From: Amanita rubescens
Taxonomy: Eukaryota; Basidiomycota; Agaricomycetes; Agaricales; Amanitaceae
Direction of reading: 5' to 3'
NCBI GenBank assembly: GCA_015039365.1
Contig: WION01000122.1
Location: forward strand, 62,001 to 126,000
Length of the DNA: 64,000 nt
A model generated the notes under the pieces. The model worked only from the letters and a program-made list of their open reading frames with translations, made no database searches and was not told the origin of the DNA. The position numbers and the translations under genes were made by a program. Shown one piece after another: positions 45,292 through 57,371 of the stretch (its first letter is position 1; each line of letters opens with the position of its first letter).

Positions 45292-46347
45292 ATGTTATCC
45301 GTCCTCGAAACATTGATCATTGGGACAACCTTGCAGGCACTCCTAACGGGCGTACATCTCGTCTTGTTTGTCCTGTGCCTACGATGGCTCATCTTTTCGG
45401 ACGATGGCGGGACCCTGCGCAAGCCCATTCATCGGCCTTTCTTAATCATTACCGTCATCCTCTTTGCCTTCTCGGTGATAACCCTTGGCCTCTGCCTGCG
45501 AAAAACGTTACTCTATTCTCAGGATGCCTCCATTACTACTTTCCTAACCTATACCGAGATCAATGTATGTAATCCAAGAATTGAATTATTGACGGGCTGA
45601 ACTCTTCAGATTTTTTTAGAACTTTTGGGGTTAATTATAACTGACGGTATCCTGGTTTGTGAATGATCAAGTTTAATCACCAAGTACTCACGATAAATTG
45701 TATCAGATCTTCCGTTGTTGGACAGTTTACAATAGGTCATGGCGAATCGCCATCCTTCCCCTCGTCTTATTGCTATACAACATAGCAGGTCTTCTCGTAA
45801 TGATGTATTGGATCTCTATACTCTCGGACAACAATGATGAAATTATGGTGGCCTATTATGCTGCTACCATTACAATCAACATATACGCAACATGTAAGTG
45901 AATAGATTGTGCTGCATTCTATGATATTAATTCAAAGTGAAATTACTCAAGCTGCTATTACATTTCGAATCTGGAGACATAGTTTGTCTCGACGCTTTAC
46001 CCATTTTGCAATTCGTGTTATCGCTGAATCGGGTTTACTATACACCCTCACGAGTATCGCCGTTTTAGGCACAGTGTCCCATTTATCCAATTGGTTTGCC
46101 ATAACGAGCGCTATTGTACGTCATCAATGAATTGAATGATGCCAGGACTGTATCTCACCCATGCACGCAGAATAATCGCACTGCAGGAATTGCCTTCAGT
46201 CTTATATTGATACGGGTGGCACAAAATAGGGTTAACTCAGAACCAGAAGTGCCTGCATTTATTGGTGACTCCACCATTGAACGTGCCATTCCGGCCGCAC
46301 CTCGCCACAACTCGGAAACGGTCGCTCCGACCCGAGAAGGGCTTTAA
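45292..46347 (+). CDS. 7TM-type integral membrane protein, copy F
   Basis: Start MLSVLETLIIGTTLQALLTGV aligns with copies A and E; an ATG 135 bp upstream in frame would run through the TATA-like element. The frame passes LCLRWLIFSDDGGTLRKP, IFRCWTVYNRSWRIAIL, AAITFRIWRHSLSRRF, AESGLLYTLTSI and TAGIAFSLILIRVAQNR, ending PTREGL. Its loop after helix four is short (ISILSDNNDEIMV). The second exon boundary has a TTTTTT-rich start (FLELLGLIITDGIL) but stays open. Probably intact. It borders the F-box array at 46.8 kb. Confidence 0.8.
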
Positions 46348-46804
46348 AATTTCGTCCATGTATGTCGTCTGAATTCATTTTCCTTCGTCGTATCTTAACT
46401 CGACGAGTACAAAGTTCTTGAAGAAGTTGTTCTTTCCGTTGTAGGGATTCATACCCGAATATGTTCAGTCCTTTGATCCAGACCTGATATCTTTCGCCTT
46501 CTTGTTACTAGATCGTATCTATAGGCAAATACATTAACAAACCGCAGATAAATCTATCGGGTGTCTTGTCTGAGTGAACGCGTATAGTCCTATAATTATT
46601 TATTCAGCAGAGGAAATATCTCGACGAGTGTGAGATGTTGCGGCTTCGAGCGGTGCCGGTAATGATTATGAAATTGTTAAGTCTGGGGCCGATAACGAAT
46701 CATTAATCATTACCGAAGGCAAACCGGACTACTGAGCGTGGGGATGTTATACGGTCACATGGAGTCACGGTGTGCACTAATTTTTTCAGCGATCGTCGAT
46801 CGAT

Positions 46805-48166
46805 ATGCACCTGGGAGACCTTCCCCTCGAGATACAGAGTTACATATTGCAATTCTGTTCACCAAACGACTTGGCGATTCTTTCCAGGACACATACCTCT
46901 TTACGAGATGCGGCAGAGTATGTTCTCTACGGCCGCATCGACATCTACGGGGCGCGACCATACGATCTGATACTACTAGACTACGATCCTTCAATTCCAA
47001 ATCCCCCAGACCACGATATCTCTCCTCAGGGGTTGAACGAACATAAGTCACCCTTGCACACATTGATCACCAACTCACGGAAAGCGTCCATAGTGAAGGC
47101 GTTTTACGTTGACTTTGCACATGTGTATGACGGAGTCTTGGACGTGAACAGTGTAGCTATGGATTTCGTCGCGGAAAAGCTCGGCGAGGCGCTCGAGAAA
47201 ATGACTGCGTTGGTGGATTTGCGTATTAGACATGACGAGACAGTGGATCTGTGCGGGAGGAGGATTGACCAGGCGATCAGGTTCGTTTTCAATAGTCAGC
47301 TGTCATGGATCCGCGGTTGACGATAATCTCCTATTACACGTAGGGGCGGTTACTTCAAACTCAATTCACTTTGTTTGGAAGGTTTTCATGATATCGACGG
47401 TATCGTCGCGGGACAACCGCACCTACAACTCGTTGGAATTTTTTGCCAAGTCAGCGGACCAAACACGCATCTTTTAGAAACCCTCGAAAGACTCTCTCAG
47501 ACCCCATCTCATCGTCGTACACTCCCATCGTTCTTTTTGCTAGATTATAGGCTAAAACCCGTGATCTTCATGCTGCCCTTTCTTTATCACCTTGGAGAAG
47601 TGCCCAAAGTATGCCGGGAGACAGTAACATTGATAAACAAATGGCCTAACTTTCATGGCAATCTTCGTTACGGTCTAGGCATTAGCCTATTTGGAATTTC
47701 GGAGAAAAATATGAATTTGGTCGAGAAAACGATGGTGGCGATGATGGCGTCCCTGCGGGGTTGTCAGAGCTATGAACCTGCCATGAGTATTGAGGTTATT
47801 GTCTATGAAAAGTACATACAAGTAAGCCTCCAGCTAGTATCCCTTGAACATGCTGCGGCTGATATTTCTTGTTAGAACCCTTGGCAGTTTCCCGCTTTTC
47901 TTGAACCGATAATACATTTTAAACGCTTGTACAGCCTAACTTTCTTTATGGTAGACCTCAATGACTATCAGAAGTTGCGTCAAATGACCAACGATCTGGA
48001 ATCGTGCTTGCTTGCGAAGGGTTTGGCCTGGGGACATATGAAATGGCCAAATCTACAGAGGATCACACTATGGCGTGATCTGAGCGCAGGCTACTCTTGG
48101 CAAAGCAACATAATTATAATCCCGAGTTCATCCAGATGGTTCATCAACGAGATTTCGTCATCATGA
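46805..48166 (+). CDS. F-box protein 1 of a tandem array
   Basis: Exons 46805-47280, 47344-47821 and 47876-48166 give 414 aa. Residues 1-40 are an F-box (LGDLPLEIQSYILQFCSPND, then LAILSRTHTSLRDAAEYVLY). After it come the family segments TLITNSRKASIVKAFYV, LGEALEKMTALVDLRI, GGYFKLNSLCL, HDIDGIVAGQPHLQL, LLDYR, GISEKNMNLVEKTMVAMMAS and a C-terminal exon with LAWGHMKWPNLQRITL. Intron 1 contains a stop, which proves it must be removed; intron 2 ends at TTGTTAG. It differs from the next two copies by a longer insert after the F-box. Probably an SCF adaptor; substrate unknown. Confidence 0.82.
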
Positions 48167-48369
48167 AGACGTAGGAATGGGTAGATTAAGGAAATGTACG
48201 TATGCATATGGCTTGTTATATTTCGGTATGGACGAATCGTTTGAACATTTGAACAGCCAGATATCCCAGTCCGCCGAGCAACGCGCAGTTTTGCAGACGA
48301 AGACTTTGGGAGAGGTAAAGATCAAATTGTTTGCGAGTAATGTCGTACTAATGCACTAGTCTTGATATC

Positions 48370-48966
48370 CCTTCTGCGCAGATCATGGAATTTTGGTACT
48401 ATGCAATCACGTCATTAGTAACAATGATTAGTTCTCACTATCGGTCCATCATGCAGTCTGGATTAAGAAGCAACGATGAGCATCGTAGCCTTGAACGGTG
48501 AATAGACGGGTCATGGATACCAATTTCACTCCTTGAGAGTTTGGCGGTCATAGTATTCTAAACTGATTCGTTCATCGCAAAATCCGTGAAGCAGCCATTG
48601 TGGGTCAGCAATGCGTTCATCTATTATAAAGGTCAAGGGGACGTACCGTACTATCATAGCAGCAATACTAGCCTGACCAGCCCATGTTGCCTCTTCCCAG
48701 GTCTGACAGGTTTCCGAGTTTCGCGTGCATGCGTTACGATGTCCAATAATTGTTTCTTTAGTAAAGGAAAATTCTGGACGAGTCTGAGATGTTGCGCCTT
48801 TGAGCGAAGTGGGCAATGATTATCAACTTGCTAAATCTGGGGCTGATAATGAATCACTACTCACTCTACTAACGGAGAGGTGGACTGAGCGTGGGGATGT
48901 TGTTATACTGTCACATGCATATATGGTGTCACGGCGTGTAACTACCACTCTTTTCAACGGCGATCG
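48370..48966. other. Spacer in the F-box array
   Basis: 48,775-48,965 repeats 46,615-46,804: GAGATGTTGCG, TCTGGGGC, GGGGATGTT and GTCACGGYGTG. No independent gene. Confidence 0.5.
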
Positions 48967-50238
48967 ATGCACCTCGGAGACCTTCCCATCGAGATACAGA
49001 ATTACGTATTACAGTCCTGTTCACCCGCTGACTTGGCGGTTCTTTCCAGGACACATACCTCATTACGAGATGCGGCAGAGTATGTTCTCTACGGCCACAT
49101 CCAGATCTGCCTGTGGTACAATAGGGTGCCAGGCGTTACTAAGATTCTTCAAGAAAAGACACCCTTGCGCACATTGGTCACCAACTCACGGAAAGCGTCC
49201 ATAGTGAAGGCGCTTTACCTTGATTGCAATTCCGTCCCAGAAAACTTGCTTGCCGAGGCACTCGAGAAAATGACTGCGTTGGTGGATTTGTGTATTCGAT
49301 ATGGCGAGACAACGGATCAGTGCGAGAGAATTAGCCGGGTGATCAGGTTCGTATTCACTATGGTCGGCAGTCATGATCTGCGGTTGACGACAATCTGCTA
49401 TTATATACGTAGGGGCGGTTACTTCAAACTCAATTCACTATGTCTGGGTAGTGCTCATGATATCGAAGGTATCATCGCGGGACAACCACACCTACGGCTC
49501 TATGGAATTTTTTACCAAGACGGCGGGCCAAACACGCATCTTTGGGAAATGTTCGAAAGATTCTCTCAAACCACGTCTCGTCATCATACAGTTCCAACGT
49601 TCTTCATGCTAGATTGTCACGGTGATTGTGGGGCAAAGTTACCCGTAACTTACACGCTGCTGCCTTCTCTTTACCACCCTGGAGAAGTGTCCCAAGTATG
49701 CCAGGAGACGGCAACATTGATTAAAAAATGGCCCTTCCTTCGTGAGAATTATGGTTACCAGTTATGCATTAGCCTCCTCGGCATTTCGGAGAAAAATATG
49801 TATTTGGTCGAGAAAACGATGGTGGCGATGATGGCTTGCCTGCCGGACTATCATGATCTGCACGATGAATTTGCGAACGTCAGGGTTCAGGCTATCATCC
49901 ATGCAAAGTACATACAAGTAAGCCTCCAGCTAGTATACCAACATGCTGCGGCTGATATTTACTGTTAGAAGCCATGGCGGTTTTCCGCTTTTCTTGAACC
50001 GATAATCCATTTTAAGCGCTTGTCGTTCCTATACTTCGACTTTGTAGACCTTGATGAGGATCGAGAACTGGGTCAAATGGCCCACGATCTGGAATCTTGC
50101 TTGCTTGCGAAGGGTTTGGCCTGGGGACATACGAAGTGGCCAAATCTACAGGGGATCACACTATATGATAAACGGAGCACGTCCAATTTGCCGCCCAGCG
50201 CGGTGCTAGTCCCGCGTCATTCCAGGTGGTACGCATAG
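48967..50238 (+). CDS. F-box protein 2 of a tandem array
   Basis: Exons 48967-49346, 49413-49917 and 49969-50238 give 384 aa. F-box LGDLPIEIQNYVLQSCSPAD; then TLVTNSRKASIVKALYL, LAEALEKMTALVDLCI, GGYFKLNSLCLGSAHDIEG, FFMLDC and KYIQ joined to KPWRF. Intron 1 is 66 bp with no stop, so it can be read through; removing it gives the R-GGYFKL junction that is the family norm. Two to three codons differ per segment from the third copy, showing a recent tandem duplication. Confidence 0.83.
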
Positions 50239-50555
50239 GAATGCGAGGATTAAACATCGATGTGAGTTAAGTAGGAGGTTGCACGTCCGTGATCGATCTG
50301 TGGAGAATTCTTTCTGAAATACTTCATTTATGTAAGGCCAACTCTGTAACTTTGGGTAACGGATTTCATAGGTAGACACTTCGCCGTTTCAGGACTGCGT
50401 TGCATGTTCTGCCAGATAAATGAGATGTTGATGAAATTGCTAAGTCTGGGGCCGACAACGAATCATTACCGCAAACCGACTGAACGCTACTGAGCGGGAT
50501 GTTATACGGTCACATGGAGTCACGGTGTGCACTTTTTCAGCGACCGTCGATCAAC
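50239..50555. other. Spacer in the F-box array
   Basis: Upstream region of F-box gene 3; 50,430-50,555 repeats 46,670-46,804. The stretch 50,222-50,300 recurs after gene 3 at 51,800-51,885. Confidence 0.5.
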
Positions 50556-51812
50556 ATGCACCTTGGAGACCTTCCCCTCGAGATACAGAGTCTCGTATTG
50601 CAATTCTGTTCACCAAACGACTTGGCGGTTCTTTCCAGGACACATACCTCATTACGGGATGCGGCAGAGTATGTTCTCTACGGCAATATCCAGATCTGCC
50701 TGTGGTACGATACGGTGCATGGCGTTACTGAGATTCTTCAAGAAAAGACACCCTTGCACACATTGCTCACCAACTCATGGAAAGCGTCCATAGTGAAGGT
50801 GTTTTACTTTCATTGCAATTTCGTCCCAGAAAGCTTGCTCGCCGAGGCACTCGAGAAAATGACTGCGTTGGTGGATTTGTGTATTTTCTATGGCAAGACA
50901 ACGGATCAGTGCGAGAGAATTAGCCAGGTGATCAGGTTCGTATTCAATATGGTTGGCAGTCATGATCTGCGGTTGACGACAATCGGCTATTATATGCGTA
51001 GGGGCGGTTACTTCAAACTCAATTCACTATGTCTGGGCAGTGCTCATGATATCGAAGGTATCATCGCGGGACAACCACACCTACGGCTCTTTGGAATTTT
51101 TTACGATGACAGCGGGCCAAACACGCGTCTTTGGGAAATGTTCGAAAGATTCTCTCAAACCACGTCTCATCATCATACAGTTCCAACGTTCTTCATGCTA
51201 GATTGTGCGACATTTCCCGTAACCTACATGCTGCTGCCTTCTCTTTACCACCCTGGAGAAGTGTCCCAAGTATGCCGGGAGACGGCAACATTGATTAAAA
51301 AATCGCCTTTCCTTTGCGAGGATTATGTTTACCAGTTATGCATTAGCCTCATCGGGATTTCGGAGAAAAATATGTATTTGGTCGAGAAAACGATGGTGGC
51401 GATGATGGCTTGCCTGCCGGACTGTCATGATCTGCACGATGAATTTGCGAACGTCAGGGTTAAGGTTCTCATCCATGCAAAGTACATTCAAGTAAGCCTC
51501 CAGCTAGTATACCAACATGTTGCGGCTGATATTTATTGTTAGAAGCCATGGCGGTTTCCCGCTTTTCTTGAGCCAATAATCGATTTTAAGCGTTTGTCGT
51601 GCCTACGCTTCGACATTGTAGGTCCGATTGATGAGGAAGTGAAGTTGTATCAAATGGCCAACGATCTGAAATCCTGCTTGCTTACGAGGGGTTTGGCCTG
51701 GGGACATACGAAATGGCCAAATCTACAGGAGATCACGATGCGGTATGAAAGGGACACCTCTTGGCTGAGCAGCGCGACGCTAGTCCCGCATCATTCCAGG
51801 TGGTACGCATAG
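50556..51812 (+). CDS. F-box protein 3 of a tandem array
   Basis: Exons 50556-50935, 51002-51491 and 51543-51812 give 379 aa, nearly the same as copy 2. I start at MHLGDLPLEI by analogy with copies 1 and 2; an in-frame ATG 57 bp upstream lies in the repeated spacer. Intron 1 is also 66 bp and stop-free. A five-codon deletion relative to copy 2 lies after FFMLDC. No disabling change seen. Confidence 0.83.
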
Positions 51813-52195
51813 GAATGCGAGGATTAAATATCGATGTGAGTTGTTAAGTAGGAGGTTGCACGTCCGTGATCGATCTGTGGAGAATTCTTTCTGAAACACT
51901 TCATTTAAGGCCAACTCTGTTAACTTTGGGTAACTGATTTCATATGTTCTGCCAGATAAACCGAGTCGCAGGAGAATTTCAAAGAGTCACCATCAGGGTT
52001 CGACATACAAATACATGACTAGCTACCTATGGACAAGATAATAAAGCCTATAGACTCAACGTCCACCGTTTAAAAACAGAGAAGTACGCTACTTGGGTTA
52101 TTAATCAACATGGAATGTCATGGTATTCGAGTCGGGTATAAGGAATGTAACAAAGAAGAAAGGAACGTCCGAAGCTGAGCGCCGGCGGCATAGAC
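51813..52195. other. Convergent intergenic stretch
   Basis: Between F-box gene 3 and the AMID/FSP1-like gene, which point at each other. The first part is the F-box array repeat; the rest is unique and shows nothing recognisable. Confidence 0.4.
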
Positions 52196-53554
52196 TTATG
52201 ACTTGACGTTGAACCTCTCTCGTGCATCATCGACTACCAAATGCATAGACTTCCATTTATTGGTGAACATATTTCCAAATTGCAGGCCCCATAGATAACT
52301 GAGGTAAGTGGAACCCCGGCCCTGTCAAACAAGAAAAAAAACGATTACACCAAGTTGACAAACGGGCATGTTTAATTAAACTTACCTTTCCCATAGATAA
52401 ACCAATAACCTCTGCCGAACCTTTATATATCATAGGTGGATCCTCCCTCTTCGCGACATAAATAACGTTCTTAGCGATCATATCGGCGTGATTGAGCGCC
52501 TTGGATAATTGTTTTTGTTCCTCCCATTCGATGACATCACCCGCGGCGAATATCCTCTTATGGTGAAGGAGCTGGAATGCCGGGTTTATGCGAACACATT
52601 TAGAGGACCAGAGTACGTCTTCACCGAGCGTTGCGATGAATTCGGTGTTCATTTTCCCACCTCTACATGGTACCTGTTACACATATATGCGTGTCAGAGA
52701 TATGACAGGAGAATATGGCTTTAATATATTACGCACGACTAGATCAGCGACGAGTGATTCGCCGTGACGAGTTTTGACGACGTGGTCTTCTATTGTGAGG
52801 TCATCGATGAAATCATTCACGATGAGCTTGATGCCCTGCTTCCGGATCCGCCTGTCCAAGGCGTTTCTCCATTTTTCGGGGTAAGAATCGTTCATCGGCA
52901 GCTCTTGATTGTGAACGATGGTAATATCTTTGTCCTATTATATACAGAGGTCATGACAAGGTTTGGTTTACAAAAAAGCGAAAAGAACGAACCGGAAATC
53001 GATACTTCAGTTCCGTTCCCAGTTCTAACACGTCGGATTGTGAAAAAAAATACTAATTGGAATTGCAAAACTCACTTACCAACGCCAACGGCGCCAGCGC
53101 CAGCGATAACGATAGTTCTGGCTGCTTGTAGCTTCCTCTTCCATTCACGCATATGATTCAAGGATTCCTCTCTGGTATCGGGGAACGCAGCTGGTCCTTC
53201 CCAGATGCTACCCGGCGCGAGGACAAGAACGGACCAATCGACTTTTGTCCCATCTTCCAAAGTAACGTATCCTCCGTGTGGTCCTTGGTCGGTAATAGAA
53301 GCCACTTTACCGACCATCAACGTTCCGCGACCATGTTGGAAGAGATTGTCGAGCGGAATGAAGGCTTGTTCCTCGTCGACCCCCGTGTTCACGAGCGTTC
53401 GAATGATAATGGGGTAGTATACCATGTAATTACGAGGGGAGATTAGGATAAGGTTGTGTTTAGTGGGATCGAGGGTTTTCGTGAGTTGACCAGCGATGGA
53501 GGAGCCTGCACCGCCTGCACCAACGACGACAATGTTTTCTTTGTCGTTCATCAT
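52196..53554 (-). CDS. AMID/FSP1-like NAD(P)H oxidoreductase
   Basis: Exons 53554-53080, 53024-52993, 52934-52737, 52673-52386 and 52321-52196 give 372 aa. FAD-binding Rossmann motif at the N-terminus (IVVVGAGGAGSSIAGQL), NAD-binding motif in the middle (IVIAGAGAVGVELGTEL, the second half coming from a 32-bp micro-exon), EDHVVKTRHGES, the ADLV-VPCRGGK junction, and the second FAD motif IFAAGDVIEWEEQKQL. The C-terminus (YLWGLQFGNMFTNKWKSM) is an amphipathic tail as in fungal members. These enzymes are type II NADH dehydrogenase relatives that reduce quinones. There is no N-terminal mitochondrial signal. Divergent from the membrane-protein pair. Confidence 0.9.
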
Positions 53555-54764
53555 CGTCTTGAGGGCGTGAGCGATGGGATAACTGTTGGTGCTGGTAGAG
53601 GTGTTGGACGGAGGTCAAATGGTGTGGATGAGTTTAATTTGCTTGTATTATAACTCGGGACTGCGACGTGCCCGGCTTGTCGCAGATATAATAGCATTAC
53701 AAATCGAAGTATACTTCGTGCCTTGAAGGGGGAAAAAAGTCTGTCCAGAGCATGTGCTCCAGGAATGTTCTAGCTTCGGTAGGATAAATAACGCACAGGC
53801 ATGGAGAATGATTGACAGTCCTGTGCGATGTGTCAGCCTAGAATAGATATCTGCAGTTCAACGTACCGTTGAGGTTGTTGCAAGTACGTGGCGCCGTGTG
53901 GTACGGACTCGGATATCCGATATGAGGAGCAAACTTGGACAAAAACACCGGTTTCATCCCCTTGCTAGTTCCCCCCACATGGTAAAGACTTGGGTAAAGA
54001 ACGATCCAGCGTACAGCCAGAGACTAGAATGACTGGGCCAACGATGAGAGCTTCAGATGCGGAGTTTGAATTCACTCTTCGCTCGGGACTTTCACGGCGA
54101 CTTGAAATCCGTTTGAATTTGGCACCGCAATCAAGTATCCCGGTCCGGCGACACTCATCGCGCGATAGGCAGTAATTCGTCGCAAGCGGTAGTCCTTTTT
54201 CGTTAGTAAAGGATCAAAAGATGTCGGAACAACAAATCCGTGGTGGTAGCGCGTATTTCGTAATTCGGAGCGTCGCCCGTGGTTGGGTATAATTAGGAAA
54301 TCAAGGTCAGTGCCCATTCCAATATTTGACCGTATCTTCTCTCAGAGTGCGTCAAAGGTGATTAAATGGTCGGAACCGAGCGATTCAATTTCCATGACTG
54401 CAGGTGCGTAGGATTACATTGCCTGCCATTCCCAATTAACAATATAATGCAGCACGTCATGCAGCTTCAGATCCGGTACCGACAGGTGTGGACTCATCGG
54501 CACTTTCGTCGACGATTCTTAATAGTGGAGCTTTAGAGGAGTCAATGACTCGATGGCCTCACGCCGCACGCGTCCGACAAAGCTCTAATTTGGAATCCGC
54601 ATATAGACTGTAGCGGCAACTGTCTATATCAATATATCACGACTTGGCAGGGGAATTCTCATCACCATGGCCGCTTAGAGTCTCAAGCGGATTCACATGG
54701 ATACCGCAACATACATATTAGGATCTCAATCTGCCTTCGCTTCCAAGTATACCCCGTTGCGTCT
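53555..54764. other. 1.2-kb stretch without supported gene
   Basis: Promoter regions of the divergent AMID/FSP1-like and membrane-protein genes are expected at the two ends. An 81-codon minus-strand frame (54,317-54,072) starts MGTDLDFLII; it could be an exon but has no recognisable partner. Confidence 0.4.
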
Positions 54765-55832
54765 ATGTCAAGTTGTACGACCATAGCCGCAAACCCTGAT
54801 GTCTCGGGAATCGGTGTATGTATGCCCATTGAATCTATTGCCTATTCCAAAACTTACGTATATATCGTCTAGATCCGAGTAAACCTATACATGACAATGT
54901 TGCTGATGGCCTTGATTCCCGAGATTCCGGGCGTCACTACGCCATTGCTAGACGTTATAGCCAGCGGTGCAGGAATCAGTGGTGTTGCGTTGTTGATCAC
55001 AGCAATCGTCGAGACCGTAAAAGGACAGCTTTCGCTATATCATGCCATTTTCATCATCCATATGCTATATTTCACCGGGGTTATGGTTGCCCCGTCAGGT
55101 GCGTGTTGTACTGTAGGAGAAATGACCGTATTCTCATTGCGAGGCGCTCAGGAGGCTACAAAGGCACCATGTCCACGCTTACAATACGCGCAGTAGTCAC
55201 TATCGGTCTGACATATGGTTGCATCATGCTGTTTACCGGATATGCGTTTTACATTTGGGCAAAGGCTCCGACATTTGGAAGGTTTTCTGAATGTAATGAC
55301 GAAATCAAGTACATTTTCTTCTTCCATCCGGTTCGCGCAACTGCTATCTGGTTGAGGAAATTGTGGATGGCCATACTCGGGATTTCGCTTGCGTTCCTCG
55401 TTGTCTTCCCAGTGATGGGGTTATGTTGCAGCATGTGTGGTTGCTATTGGACCATCCAACGAACAAACCGCGGTCCCGTTACCATAACTGACGTTATAAG
55501 CGCTTACATATCCCAGCTCGCGAAACCACTGTACGTGTTTTTGTCAGTGGAAATACATAACTGATGATTCCTTACCAGGACGGTGGTGTACGGCGTTGTA
55601 ATGCTGGAACTGTATGTATGTATATCATAAAAATTATCTTCTTTTGATTCACAACCCGTTTCAGGAAAAGCTCAATAAGCACTTGCTCAGTTCCGGTGAA
55701 CAACAGTGGACATTTGGGCAGATCATGGCTCTCGTCCAAATCATCAGCACAGTGAACGAAGTGTTTCACTTCCTAATGAGCTTATATGCCCCAAGAAATG
55801 AAGTCACCTTGGTTCCACCCGGGGACGATTGA
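54765..55832 (+). CDS. Multipass membrane protein with NPDVSGIG motif, copy 1
   Basis: Exons 54765-54815, 54873-55098, 55152-55530, 55579-55615 and 55665-55832 give 286 aa. The N-terminus carries AANPDVSGIGIRVNLY, a motif I associate with an uncharacterised Agaricomycete membrane family. Hydrophobic segments: MTMLLMALIPEI, SGVALLITAIVETV, LYHAIFIIHMLYFTGVMV, VVTIGLTYGCIMLFTGYAFYI and the Ala/Leu/Val run ISLAFLVVFPVMGL. Charged C-terminal tail ends VPPGDD. The first exon is only 17 codons. Function unknown. Tandem paralogue of the next gene. Confidence 0.8.
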
Positions 55833-56255
55833 ATAGTGATTCGCTTTAAGCTGTGCGTTCGAGTCATCCTGAACCGTTTTTTTCCTTTAGAGGCGATGTT
55901 GACTGCGATTCTCAGCATGTTACTAATATATTATTATATTGAGTATAGTTGATGTGGCGCTGCAAGACCAGCTGAGCCGCAGTCGATTTGGGTGGACCGT
56001 ATCTTACAGATTCGCAGTGGTTATATTTGGATTCGTCAGCTTTTGTTCAATGTTGTGCAAAGCTGTATTGTTTGATCGTGTATTTTGATCTTCTGATGGT
56101 AATGCCGTAACTGCACAGGTTTGGAAGCGAACTGATTTCATTATTGTGTCCAAATAAAGCGAGCCGTGGCCCATTGCCTGCTGCATGCGTGCTTTTGTAA
56201 AGGTGGACCTGCGCGTTCCGAGCCCCCACGTCTTCTACTCGTCTTCCACTCTGGC
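55833..56255. other. Spacer between paralogous membrane-protein genes
   Basis: No gene. A hydrophobic minus-strand frame is absent and no repeat is seen. Confidence 0.35.
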
Positions 56256-57371
56256 ATGTCGAATGTAACGTGTATCGGTATATCTGCTAACCCCGATGTC
56301 TCTGGAATCGGTGTGAGTCGCTATCCCTCACTCAAATAATGGGCGCTAACTTTTTCCAACTGAACAGATTCGTGTAAACCTCTATATTACGATGCTTCTT
56401 TTGGCTATAATCCCGGAAGTCGAGATCACTAAACCTCTCCTTGAAGTTCTGGTTGGAAATGCTGGAATTAGCGGGCTGGCATTGCTGGTTACGGCTTTAG
56501 TTGAGACGGTGAAGAAGCAATTGTCGCTTTACCATGCAATCTTCATTATCCACATGCTCTACTTTACGGGGATCATGGTCGTGCCTTCTGGTAAGCAAAA
56601 GTCGGATTATCTCGTCTCCCTCGTCCTGACCATGGTGGATTCAAAGGTAAATACGAAGGCAACAAAATCAACTTCACCTTTCGGATATTAATATCGTTCG
56701 TCATGACGTACGGAAGTGTCATGCTCTTCACCGGCTATGCGTTCTACGTATGGGCTACTGCTCCGACATTTGGGACGAATCCCGAATGCAATAATGAAAT
56801 CAAGTACATCTTTTTCTTCATATCGGTTCGTGCGACAGTAGGGTGGTTGCGGAAGTTGTGGATGGTTGGGTTGGGGGCCACGCTGGGGCTTATGGTTCTC
56901 GTTCCTCTGGCTAGTTGCTTGTGTTTGTGTTTTCTAGGGTCTGCCGGCGGTGGAGGGCGGAGCTCCTTACGGAAGAATACGATCAAGTATTCGAAGCCCT
57001 TGTACGTCCAACGACCCTCTTCAATTATTATATCTGACGTATCGTTTCCAGAGCGGCAATCTACGGTGTTGTGATGTTGGAGTTGTACGTGCGTCGCGAT
57101 TTCAGCTCCATCCTATCGTATTCTTATTCCTACTTGTATTTTCTAGGAAAACCGGAACAAGCATTTAGTCGCTGGAGGCGAAGACCAGTGGACGTTCGGG
57201 CAGATCATGGCTCTCGTTCAGATTATCAGCACCTTCAACGAGATGCTTCACTTCGTCATAAGCCTCTTCTCGAGATCAGACGAGGACGACGGAGGATTTG
57301 GCGACGCGGCACACTTCGAAGATTCCGGTTCAACTAACTCAACACGTGAGTTTTCATGTCTTTTTTTCTAA
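56256..57371 (+). CDS. Multipass membrane protein with NPDVSGIG motif, copy 2
   Basis: Same exon plan as copy 1. It begins MSNVTCIGISANPDVSGIG, continues IRVNLYITMLLLAIIPEV after a 55-bp intron, then VETVKKQLSLYHAIFIIHML, MTYGSVMLFTGYAFYVW, APTFGTNPECNNEIKYIFFF and LRKLWMVGLGA. Micro-exon LAAIYGVVMLELY corresponds to VVYGVVMLELY in copy 1. The C-terminal exon has QWTFGQIMALVQIISTFNEM, then an acidic tail (SDEDDGGFGD) absent from copy 1. I end at the TAA at 57,369-57,371; an additional 3' intron with a GTGAGT donor at 57,346 is possible. Similarity to copy 1 is high in the helices and low in loops. Confidence 0.78.
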
